Shown: positions 1 to 7,098 of the stretch, piece by piece
Layout of the letters: each line of letters starts with the position of its first letter
How positions within the stretch are numbered: position 1 is the stretch's first letter
From: Streptomyces iakyrus
GTDB lineage: Bacteria > Actinomycetota > Actinomycetes > Streptomycetales > Streptomycetaceae
Direction of reading: 5' to 3'
Assembly: GCF_000717055.1 (NCBI RefSeq)
Contig: NZ_JNXI01000022.1
Location: forward strand, 1 to 64,000
DNA: 64,000 nucleotides
Notes under the pieces: model-generated
What the model saw: the letters and a program-made list of their open reading frames with translations, nothing else
Databases searched by the model: none
What the model was told of the DNA's origin: nothing
Program-made: the position numbers and the translations under genes

Positions 1-54
1 CCGCTGAAACAGTTCCCACAGCCCGTCCGGAACCAGACGTCCCACCCACTCCAT
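1..54 (-). CDS. IS5-type transposase, N-terminal fragment cut by window edge
   Basis: Only the first 18 codons are present, read leftwards from an ATG at 52-54. The peptide begins MEWVGRLVPDGLWELFQR. The pattern 'LVPDxLWEL' close to the start is typical of the N-terminus of IS5-family (IS4811-like) Streptomyces transposases. The remainder lies outside the window, so completeness cannot be judged. Its presence fits the mobile, lower-GC character of the first 4.6 kb. Confidence 0.55.
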   Translation of the reverse strand, partial: MEWVGRLVPDGLWELFQR

Positions 55-324
55 CACGGCAGACAGCCTAGTGATCAAGCCAGTTGAGACGACCTCTAAA
101 TGGGACCGATAGCCCGCCCGGAGCGATTAGCACCGTCCCAGCACCAGTGCGATGACCAGCATGGAGAAGGACGTCGCCACGCTCCGGGCGCTCGATGCCG
201 CCGGCGATGACGGTCATGACCCACCCGATCCTCTGCTCATCGACAGCATTTACGGAGCAGGTCAGCCCGCGAACTGATGCCCCCACCGCACAGTCGCAGG
301 TGAGTCAGGCACCTCAGCGCGCGG
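55..324. other. Intergenic, no convincing gene
   Basis: About 270 bases between the edge transposase and the first hypothetical gene. A 38-codon ORF from ATG 161 to stop 277 on the plus strand (start MEKDVATL) has no clear ribosome-binding site and no recognisable homology, so I do not call it. The transposon's terminal repeat probably lies at the left side of this stretch, but it cannot be delimited without its other end. Confidence 0.4.
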
Positions 325-702
325 CTATATCCAGAACAGACTGACCCTCACGGGGAGGGGGGTATTCCACTGAATGTGGCCGACTACGATCGCTTCACCG
401 TTGCGTGGAACGACGTTCGATACGTGCATAGTCGGACCACCCCATGTCGGGGTTCCGGCTGCATTGACCTGGGTGATCGATGCAAAGCACCTGCTGCCCG
501 GGTTGAGGGAAGCGTCGCCCTGGATGGTGCGCACATAGATGCCATGAGCTGAGAAGAATCCCACACTGGCCCCTTGGAGGGAAATGGCCCCTGCCTCAGG
601 TCCGCCGGAATCCGCCGGTTCAGGGTTCATCACGAACTCTTCGGTTGCTTGCGTTGGAATGTCATTCCCCGCATTCTCGAAGGCCGTCAACTTCCTGGTC
701 AC
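325..702 (-). CDS. Hypothetical protein, beta-rich
   Basis: A 125-aa product from a GTG start at 702, with a GAGAA purine tract about 10 nt upstream. An ATG at 630 (MNPEPADSGG) is an alternative start. I do not recognise a family. The N-terminal third is polar and probably flexible. The C-terminal 75 residues alternate hydrophobic and polar residues (GIYVRTI, CFASITQV, EAIVVGHIQW, PVRVSLFWI), suggesting a small beta-sandwich. Third-position GC is lower than in the core genes further right, consistent with acquisition from elsewhere. No signal peptide or membrane segment is visible. Confidence 0.55.
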   Translation of the reverse strand: MTRKLTAFENAGNDIPTQATEEFVMNPEPADSGGPEAGAISLQGASVGFFSAHGIYVRTIQGDASLNPGSRCFASITQVNAAGTPTWGGPTMHVSNVVPRNGEAIVVGHIQWNTPLPVRVSLFWI

Positions 703-881
703 GTCGGCAGTTCTCGTTCACACGACAGCAGTTGAGCTGCCCTCGGTGTCGGGCACGGAGGCATGCATCCGGAAGTTGATGCGTATATCGGATGGTTGAC
801 GCGGCAAATATTGTGTCGCGTCCGAGAGAACTCTTTCATCCTACGCTCGGCCTTAACGGCCTGCAAAACTTGGACTCGCAC

Positions 882-1178
882 CTAGGAATGTCTACTAAAG
901 CAACCATCATGCTTGCGTGGGGAAGTCGTGGGCTTCAGAGCAAGTGGATCACCCGGAAACCAGGGGTCGAATTCCGTAGCGCGCCCTACCGACGCTTCCC
1001 CCCGAAGGGGACTGCATCTAAGGCATGTCCAGTAACTGATCTTCAGGTCGGCTGGGCGCGTTCTGTGATGTCTCCTCCACCCGTCGTACATCTCTTGCAT
1101 CCGCTCCCGGTAGTAGTCCCCGTGGAGACGAAGCGGCCAGGAAGGCTCCTCAGCTTCATTCCCTGCTATCGAGGACAT
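882..1178 (-). CDS. Doubtful small ORF
   Basis: A possible 98-aa product starting MSSIAGNEAEEPSW. It has no good ribosome-binding site and mixed codon usage. The middle is charged and tyrosine-rich (GDYYRERMQEMYDGW). An overlapping plus-strand ORF (792-1277) looks less protein-like. The whole of 703-1454 otherwise shows nothing I can name. The call is very tentative. Confidence 0.2.
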   Translation of the reverse strand: MSSIAGNEAEEPSWPLRLHGDYYRERMQEMYDGWRRHHRTRPADLKISYWTCLRCSPLRGEASVGRATEFDPWFPGDPLALKPTTSPRKHDGCFSRHS

Positions 1179-1454
1179 GCACGGGCGACGGCGTGCCCTC
1201 GTCGTAGCCAACCCAACAATAGAACGTACAACAATGTCTTGTTCAACATACCCAGCATCTGCACCGCCCGCGAGTGACCTGCCGAGTAACAGACCCTCAG
1301 CACATGCGGAAGGCAACGGAACTGCCTAGACTTGGAATTGCGACGCCTTCAGGAATCCTCGCCTTACGACCTCCGTATCTACGGTTGCCGCATCAAGAGG
1401 CGCACTCGCATCGGGGGGGGGCATTCAACGCCTCAGTTTAAGGAAGTACGTGCC

Positions 1455-2417
1455 ATGGACACGCACGTTAGCCGGATCACCAACGCGCACCACCCCATCC
1501 CTGCAGAGGTCATCGAAGGGATGGACCGCTACCACGAGCAGCGGGAACTGGAAGATCGGCAGCAGCAGGAACTTGTCGAACTGGCCCGCCCTCAGAAGGA
1601 TGAGATGGAGTACAGCGCAAGCGTTACCGCCGCTGCACTCCAAGCCCTCGGGATTGACCCGAGGGACCATCAAGAGAAAACCGAGGAGTGGAACGCCAGG
1701 CGGCGCAATGCCCTGGAGGAACACTTCGCATCGGAGGAGTCGCCGGAGTTTGGTCCTTGGCATCCCGGTGTCGTGTTCGCGAGCCCTCAGCCGCATGCCG
1801 CGGATCATTACTTCTGGGAGGCCACCGGATGGTTGTGGGCAAACCCTCCGTTCGGCGGCGAATGGCAAGCAAATGGGGGGCACTTCCGTGGTAAGTACAC
1901 ATATGACGGCGCCTCAATGGTCAACCGCTGGTACGGGGCGAGGTGGCTTCTGGAACTCCACTCCAACAGGATCCCGGCGTCCTCGATCGGGAAATGGAGG
2001 TCCAGCCCCTATGTAGGACTCCACGGAAACCTGCTGGGATACGTGGGAAACGGAACCATCTTCTCGGGAGACCGCTGGTCGAAGTGCTGGTTGCACACAC
2101 GGCAGACTCTCTTCCACTTCCCGTTCGGGCCGCAAGTGAACGACCGTCGTATCATCGTCGAGAGGAAGGACGTTCAGAATCTGATCTTCATTGAACGATC
2201 TCTCGCCGATCCCGGATACCTCTACACCAAAACACTCCCGGGAACGCTGTACATGCCTTCCCTCGAGTTCTACAAGAGCCAACTGTTCCTGGGTTACAGC
2301 ATCTGGGCGGAACTTGAAGTCCTCTTCCACGTACAGTTGGAAGGTGACAGCCTGTTCTGGATCAACAACGGCGATGTTCTGCTGCAAACCTTCCAATGGC
2401 CTCTGATGCCCTTGTGA
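1455..2417 (+). CDS. Hypothetical protein, helical N-terminus and aromatic-rich body
   Basis: A 320-aa product. I chose ATG 1455 (MDTHVSRITN) because AAGGAAG lies just upstream; the frame stays open to 1332 but that segment looks non-coding. Residues 15-100 are charged and probably helical (YHEQRELEDRQQQELVEL). The rest is rich in Trp, Tyr and Phe (HYFWEATGWLWANPPFGG, GKWRSSPYVGLHGN, FWINNGDVLLQTFQW), like a beta-structured domain. No catalytic motif, signal peptide or membrane segment is evident, and I do not recognise the family. It sits between transposase genes in the lower-GC island and has codon usage unlike the core genes, so horizontal acquisition is likely. Cargo of a mobile element is possible but not shown. 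Confidence 0.7.
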   Translation: MDTHVSRITNAHHPIPAEVIEGMDRYHEQRELEDRQQQELVELARPQKDEMEYSASVTAAALQALGIDPRDHQEKTEEWNARRRNALEEHFASEESPEFGPWHPGVVFASPQPHAADHYFWEATGWLWANPPFGGEWQANGGHFRGKYTYDGASMVNRWYGARWLLELHSNRIPASSIGKWRSSPYVGLHGNLLGYVGNGTIFSGDRWSKCWLHTRQTLFHFPFGPQVNDRRIIVERKDVQNLIFIERSLADPGYLYTKTLPGTLYMPSLEFYKSQLFLGYSIWAELEVLFHVQLEGDSLFWINNGDVLLQTFQWPLMPL

Positions 2418-2603
2418 TCCTGGCAGCGCGACACTTCCCCCATCGCGCCAAAAGTCGCCGATCAGGCCGGGCTGGTGCCGGGCTTGAGACAAGGCCGGGC
2501 CGCGGGTTTTACGGTCGGTGAGTTCTACGCCGGCGGCGCTCGCCAAGGTCGTCTTCGACGACGAAGCCGGCCTTCGTGATCAGCTGCTGTCCGTTCTCCT
2601 TGC

Positions 2604-3374
2604 CTATCGGCCGAGTACGAGGTTGTGCAGGTGGGCGATCCCGCTCATGGCGTGATGAACGCCGTCGCCCTTCAATCGGCAGTCACGGAGGATCTTCCAG
2701 GTCTTCATGCCGGCCAAGGTGTGCTCGACACGGGCGCGGACCTGGCGGTGGGGAGTGTTGTCCTCTTCCTTCCATGCCGGCAGTTCGCGGTGCCCGAGTT
2801 CGCGGCGGTGCGGGATGACCAGGCCGGTGTCCCGGTAGCCGCCGTCGGCGATCACGGTGGTCCGGCCGACGGCGTCCTTGGCTCCGGACAGTGCCCACGC
2901 CTTGCAGTCGTTGCGGTTGCCGGGCAACGGTCGCCCGACCATGACGACGCGTCGGGTGTCGGCGTCGATGACGACCTGGTGGTTGGTGGAGTATCGGTAG
3001 TTCTTCGACCGCTCGGCGACCGTGTGGTCGCGGGTGGGGACCAGGGTTCCGTCCACGATGAGCACGGTGTCCCTGCGGAACCGTCTGCGGGGCTTGAGCG
3101 CGAGCAGAGGGCCGAGATGGCTGATGATGCGGTCGGCCGCCGACTTCGAGACGCCGAACAGTGGTGCGAGCTGCCGTAGCGTCAAGTTGGTGCGCCAGTA
3201 TGCCGTGACCAGCAGCACCCGGTCCTCCAGCGGCAGGCTCCACGGCCGGCCCCTGCGGACCGCATCAGCTCCTTCACGCCGCAACTGTGTCACCAACGTG
3301 CCAAAACAGCGGGGGCTCAGGCCAGTGAACGGGGCTATCCAGGAAGGCTCCGACGCCGTAATCACACCAGACAC
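2604..3374 (-). CDS. IS5-family DDE transposase (IS112-like)
   Basis: A 256-aa transposase from a GTG start at 3374. An N-terminal helix-turn-helix-like region (LTLRQLAPLFGVSKSAADRI, about 65-84) is followed by a DDE catalytic core: D108 in IVDGT, D177 in IADGGY, E217 in ARVEHTL. The conserved blocks GRPLPGNRNDCKAW and HRQVRARVEHTLAGMKTWKIL mark the IS5/DDE_Tnp_4 group. The length equals that I recall for the IS112 transposase of Streptomyces albus. The frame is intact and catalytic residues are present, so the element may be active. Terminal inverted repeats are not clear. The similarity of 2575-2592 (CGTGATCAG...) to the complement of 3374-3391 (CGTGAAAAG...) is weak. The gene start abuts a decayed gene (3362-3971), suggesting insertion into it. 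Confidence 0.9.
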   Translation of the reverse strand: MSGVITASEPSWIAPFTGLSPRCFGTLVTQLRREGADAVRRGRPWSLPLEDRVLLVTAYWRTNLTLRQLAPLFGVSKSAADRIISHLGPLLALKPRRRFRRDTVLIVDGTLVPTRDHTVAERSKNYRYSTNHQVVIDADTRRVVMVGRPLPGNRNDCKAWALSGAKDAVGRTTVIADGGYRDTGLVIPHRRELGHRELPAWKEEDNTPHRQVRARVEHTLAGMKTWKILRDCRLKGDGVHHAMSGIAHLHNLVLGR

Positions 3375-3971
3375 CGCAAGATCTTTTCACGGGCCGCAGC
3401 GCGGCCTGCGGGCAGTCGGGATGGATATCGTCGCGGTTCCACAGCCCTGAGCAGGGACTCGCGGTCGTCCACGCTGATCAGTCCGTCCGGAAGGGTTCCC
3501 TCCTCCAGCAACGCGCGCAGGTCGAAAGCGTGTGCGGCGAAGGCGGCCCTGCACCACTCGCGTTCCGGGTGATCGCAGTCTTTCCCGAACAGCAGCACCT
3601 GGCGTTCATCGTCGGCCTCGACGGGCAGAGACAGATCCGCGGCGAGGACCAAGAGTGCTATCGGACCGCACCGCGATGTCAGGGATAGCTGCCAGGCGGA
3701 TCAGGAAGGGCGGGACGGTCGGCATCACGGCGCTGACGTGGAAGACGCTGTTCATCAGGACGTTCTCCAGTACGGGCAGAGCCACGGGGCCGGCTACCTC
3801 ATCCAGAAGACCACGGAGCATGACCGGGATCCCGGCAGGGCACCCGGGAATCCGCTACCAGTCGACATCCGTGCAGCCCAGCAGCGCGGGGTGGCCGCAT
3901 GCAGATCGCTCCATCTGTGGATATTCGCGGAGGAACCGGGCAACGGCAGCCTCCTTGACTGCCGCGTCCAT
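3362..3971 (-). pseudogene. Decayed gene interrupted by stop, frameshift and IS insertion
   Basis: Reading leftwards from ATG 3971 the frame runs MDAAVKEAAVARFLREY to GCTDVDW, then meets an in-frame TAG at 3855-3857. The same frame resumes (MLRGLLDEVAGPVALPVLEN, then VMPTVPPFLIRLAAIPDI) to about 3660. Coding sense then shifts to the frame ending at 3362 (VLAADLSLPVEADDERQVL, EREWCRAAFAAHAFDLRALL). The pieces read as one helical-repeat protein with at least one nonsense and one frameshift mutation. The 3' end coincides with the IS5-family transposase start, so the IS probably removed the C-terminus. I cannot name the original family; the repeated helical leucine-rich stretches recall HEAT-like Streptomyces proteins. 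Confidence 0.55.
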
Positions 3972-4580
3972 CACACACATCTCTCTGCCCTGCTCCCACG
4001 ACTTCGCCCCGAACGGCGTCCGCGAAACTGTTCCCGGGGCGGGCGCCGAACGCAAGTACCAGGCCAGTAGCCGCCACTTCCCGCCCTGGGGTAGTGGCGC
4101 CCCAGCCCAGCACTGATTCCGGGACAGCCCTTAGGCGGGCGCGCTCATGAGTGACGAGCTCGACGAACAAGTCGGTATGTGCGGCATCACCACGAAGTTA
4201 CCGGCGGGACCCAGGTGCCCAGGGTCGGGTGCCGACCGATCCGGCACCGTCGTGACGTGTTTTGAGGAGCCCCACGGCGACGAGGACGAGCACGTAGGAC
4301 TCGTCGCCAACAACGGGTCGCCGGTTGGCGTGTACTGCTGGTGATACCCCCATAGACCCGCGGACCGGGCGCCCGTGCGCGCGGCTCGCGGAGGGCGCGG
4401 CGGGGGTTGGGTGTGCCGGTGAGGTCGGCCGAGCTCAGCCCCCGCTAGCGTCCGGAACTCCTCGTCCCCGGACCGTCGCAGAGACGGGGACGAGGCGCCG
4501 CCCGACTCGTCACTTCCATTCGCCGGAAGTGCGGGCGGCACTCCCCATCCTTCGGTGTCCCCGCGCCGGATGGGGGAACA
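3972..4580. other. No convincing gene
   Basis: About 600 bases at the right edge of the island. An ORF at 4147-4344 on the plus strand (MSDELDEQVGMCG...) has a marginal AGGCGG upstream. Its two acidic DE-rich segments are suggestive, but nothing else supports it. Longer minus-strand frames here are low-complexity and non-protein-like. GC rises to core values around 4340, which may mark the island boundary. Confidence 0.35.
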
Positions 4581-4620
4581 GCCCCGCTCACCTCCCGGCC
4601 CCCGTGGAGGAGAGCGGGGC
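4581..4620 (-). terminator. Rho-independent-type hairpin after the M50 peptidase gene
   Basis: GCCCCGCTC (4581-4589) pairs perfectly with GAGCGGGGC (4612-4620). The hairpin lies 22 bases past the stop of the leftward peptidase gene. A T-rich run follows on the plus side (ttcttcgtttt), so it could also stop rightward transcription. Confidence 0.7.
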
Positions 4621-4642
4621 TTCTTCGTTTTCGCAGGTCAGG

Positions 4643-5455
4643 TCAGGGTGTGCAGCCGATGTTAGGGCCGCCATCGCGCAGGAAGCTGAATACATAGTTG
4701 TATAGGTACTGACCGCAGTACGTCTCGAAGTCGCTGATGCCGAGGGACTTCAGGATCGTGTCGATCACGTCGAAGAAGACGCCGTTCACCGCCGGGAGCC
4801 ACAGCAGCGCGAACACGAACAGCAGGCCGAACGGCGCGAACGGCTCCACCTGGCGCCGGATGCCGTACGACAGCCAGGGCTCGATGACGCCGTAGCCGTC
4901 CAGGCCCGGCACCGGAAGGAAGTTCAGCAGCGCCGCCGTCACCTGGAGCAGCGCGAGGAAGGCGAGGGCGAACCGGAAGTCGCTCGGCACGCCGTCCAGG
5001 GCGTCCAGCCAGAACGGGGCGGTGCAGACGACGGCGAACAGCACGTTCGTCAGCGGGCCCGCCGCCGAGATCAGACTGTGCTTCCAGCGCCCCTGGATCC
5101 GACCCCGCTCGATGAACACGGCGCCGCCCGGCAGGCCGATGCCGCCCATGATCACGAAGATCACCGGGAGCACGATGCTGAGCAGGGCGTGCGTGTACTT
5201 CAGCGGGTTGAGGGTCAGATAGCCCTTCTCGCCGATGGAGATGTCGCCGCTGTGCAGGGCGGTGCGGGCGTGCGCGTACTCGTGCAGGCACAGCGAGACG
5301 ATCCACGCCGCCGTCACGAACAGGAACACGGCGACGCCGGGCTGCTCGGCGAACCCGGTCCAGGTCGCCCATCCCGTGACCGCCGTCACGGCGACGATCC
5401 CGACGAACACGGGACTGGTCCGCCGCTCGCTGTGGCGGGTAGTGGCGGTGGTCAT
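4643..5455 (-). CDS. Site-2 protease family (M50-like) membrane metallopeptidase
   Basis: A 270-aa polytopic membrane protein. I chose ATG 5455 (MTTATTRHSERR) over the longer frame because the upstream residues look untranslated. The zinc motif HEYAH follows the second hydrophobic segment (AAWIVSLCLHEYAHARTAL). The second metal-ligand motif appears as LLNFLPVPGLDGYG, the N/DxxPxxxLDG signature of intramembrane site-2 proteases. Five to six hydrophobic segments surround these motifs. Families of this size are usually stand-alone membrane peptidases without PDZ domains. The substrate is unknown; release of membrane-bound transcription factors is the best-known role of the family. It is transcribed alone towards a strong hairpin. 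Confidence 0.88.
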   Translation of the reverse strand: MTTATTRHSERRTSPVFVGIVAVTAVTGWATWTGFAEQPGVAVFLFVTAAWIVSLCLHEYAHARTALHSGDISIGEKGYLTLNPLKYTHALLSIVLPVIFVIMGGIGLPGGAVFIERGRIQGRWKHSLISAAGPLTNVLFAVVCTAPFWLDALDGVPSDFRFALAFLALLQVTAALLNFLPVPGLDGYGVIEPWLSYGIRRQVEPFAPFGLLFVFALLWLPAVNGVFFDVIDTILKSLGISDFETYCGQYLYNYVFSFLRDGGPNIGCTP

Positions 5456-5559
5456 GGGGCTCCCTGCACTCGTCGACACCGGGTGGGACGGCCCGACGGT
5501 ACCGGGCACAGGTGAAAAACGTCTCGCGCGGGGCGGTCGGTTCCGGGGAGGGTGGGGGC

Positions 5560-6315
5560 ATGGGGCTGTGGCACGTGGTCTACGAGGACTGGCAGATGGA
5601 GTGCTGCGGCACGCCGTTCTCGGTCGGGGACGAGGTGAGCTGGCCGCTGCTGCTCCTGGATGCGGACACCGTGCTGGGCGGCGGCTGGCACGACCAGCTC
5701 ACCGAGGTCGCCGGGCCCGTGGAGGACGTGGGCGGCGTGCGGGTGCTGCGGGAGGGGGCGGGCCTCCCGGCTGCCCCGGGGACGGATCTCGACACCGGGC
5801 AGGACCGGCGCCCGGAGCCGGGGGGCCGGACCCGGTCGGCCGGGCTGCTCTCCGTCGAGCGGCACGGCGCGCGGTGGCCCGAGGCCGGCGGGACGGTACG
5901 GGCCGTGCAGGTGCTCACCCAGACCTGGACGGAGACCGCGCCCGGGTCGCGCTCCTACGAGCCCGTGGCGGGAGAGCGCCGGCTACGACTGGTCGACCGG
6001 TGCCCGAAGCGGTTCAGGGAGACCGAGGCGGAGCGGGCGGCCGACGGGCGGGGACGGCGCTCGCGCGAGTCGGGGGTGCTGGTGACCCTGGACGTGCCGG
6101 GCACGGACTCCCGCCTCTCCCACGCCGTCCGCGAGGCCCGGGGCCTGCCCCGGCAGGGGGCCGAGCCGGGCGCGGAGACCCGGGGCATCCCGGCGGCGGA
6201 TCTGACGGTCCTGCTGGAGAGCCTGAGCACCCCCCGGAAACGAACCCGCTCTGCCGCCGGCCGGCCGAAGGCCCCGAACCCCGTCACACGAGCCGGACCG
6301 GACGAGGACCGGTGA
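5560..6315 (+). CDS. Conserved Streptomyces protein, DUF6578-like
   Basis: A 251-aa protein from ATG 5560, preceded by a GGGGAGGGTGGGGG tract. The opening MGLWHVVYEDWQMECCGTPF followed by VGDEVSWPLLLLD resembles the actinobacterial DUF6578 family; the name is from memory. The 'YEDWQxECCGxPF' block with paired cysteines is the most striking feature and could bind metal. The C-terminal third (after about residue 150) is Arg/Pro-rich and low in complexity, and probably disordered. No membrane segment or signal peptide is visible. It diverges from the M50 peptidase gene and is followed by the minisatellite. The function is unknown. Confidence 0.7.
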   Translation: MGLWHVVYEDWQMECCGTPFSVGDEVSWPLLLLDADTVLGGGWHDQLTEVAGPVEDVGGVRVLREGAGLPAAPGTDLDTGQDRRPEPGGRTRSAGLLSVERHGARWPEAGGTVRAVQVLTQTWTETAPGSRSYEPVAGERRLRLVDRCPKRFRETEAERAADGRGRRSRESGVLVTLDVPGTDSRLSHAVREARGLPRQGAEPGAETRGIPAADLTVLLESLSTPRKRTRSAAGRPKAPNPVTRAGPDEDR

Positions 6316-6419
6316 CGCGCCGCTGTTCCACACCCGTCGCCCGGCCCGGAGCCCGCCGCTCCGACCGGGTCCGTCTCCGTCTGCCATCCCGGCCGACGGT
6401 GCGGGGTACCGCCGATGGG

Positions 6420-6985
6420 CCCGGCGCCCTTGTGCCGGGTTCCGGGGGGCCGTGTCGGGTGGGGGTTGGTGGGCCGGGCGGTTCTGTGCCGGGTTCTGGG
6501 TGTCCTGGTCGGTCGTGGCGGGTGCGGCTTGATGGCCTCGGCGGCTCTGTGCAGGTTCCCGGGCGTCTTGGTCGGTCGTGCCGGGTGTGGCCTGATGGCC
6601 CCGGCGTCCTCGTGCCGTTCTCCGGGCGCGCTGGTCAGTCATGTCCTGTACGGCCTGGCGTCCACGCGCCGGACGCCGGACGCCCCTGGTCGGTCGTGCG
6701 CCTGGTGCCGCTCGACGGCCCCGGCGTCTTCGTGCCGGCCCCTGGGCGTCCCGGCCGGTCGTGTCCGGTGCGGCCCGGCGTCCTCGTGCCGGACGCCGGA
6801 GGCCCCCGGCCGGCTGTCCGCCCGGTGCCGCCCGATCCCTGCGCCTCTGTGGCGGGCTCGGGGCGGCCTGGTCGGCCGTGCGGCGCGGCAGACGCCCCGG
6901 TGCCCCCGTGGCGGGCTCTGCGTGCCCTGGTCCGCGTGCGGCGCGTCCGTGCCGGTCCCCGGATGTCCGGTCCTCGGACGTCCCA
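6420..6985. repeat. Degenerate GC-rich tandem repeat, units of about 54-66 bp
   Basis: About nine imperfect copies of a unit that begins CCTGGTCGGTCGTG, continues GGTGCGGCC...GATGGCCCCGGCGTC, and ends CTCGTGCCGG...CCGGGCGT. Unit starts fall near 6504, 6567, 6630, 6685, 6751, 6807, 6867 and 6925, so early spacing is exactly 63 and later spacing 54-66. It fills the gap between the DUF6578-like gene and the BTAD regulator. Long open frames cross it in several directions because stop codons are rare at this GC. None has a credible start or normal protein composition, so I read it as non-coding minisatellite DNA. Confidence 0.7.
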
Positions 6986-7098
6986 GCCCGCCGTGTCACG
7001 CCGCCCGTGACCCCGGCGGCCCCGCGCCGGCCCCCCGACGCCCCGCCGCGCCGTCAACCGCCGTGACCCGCCCCCGTGACACCGGAGACAATGAGCCC

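Noticed and set aside
2571..3391. Terminal inverted repeats of the IS5-family element
   Set aside because: The best pairing found (about 10 of 15 bases) overlaps the transposase start and is too weak to define ends.
4147..4344. A 65-aa ORF with acidic DE-rich segments and cysteines, briefly considered as a peptide precursor
   Set aside because: Marginal ribosome-binding site, no neighbouring modification genes, no recognisable leader or core.
6420..6985. Possible CRISPR array
   Set aside because: Units are degenerate and contiguous, without conserved repeats separated by unique spacers, and no cas genes are present.
5983..6999. A 338-aa minus-strand frame with repeated RPARGRRAAPDTTG-like units
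   Set aside because: The repetition comes from the DNA minisatellite; composition and start are not protein-like.
5235..7010. A 591-aa plus-strand frame across the M50 gene, DUF6578-like gene and minisatellite
   Set aside because: It overlaps two better-supported genes and consists of Arg/Gly/Pro-rich sequence without a ribosome-binding site.
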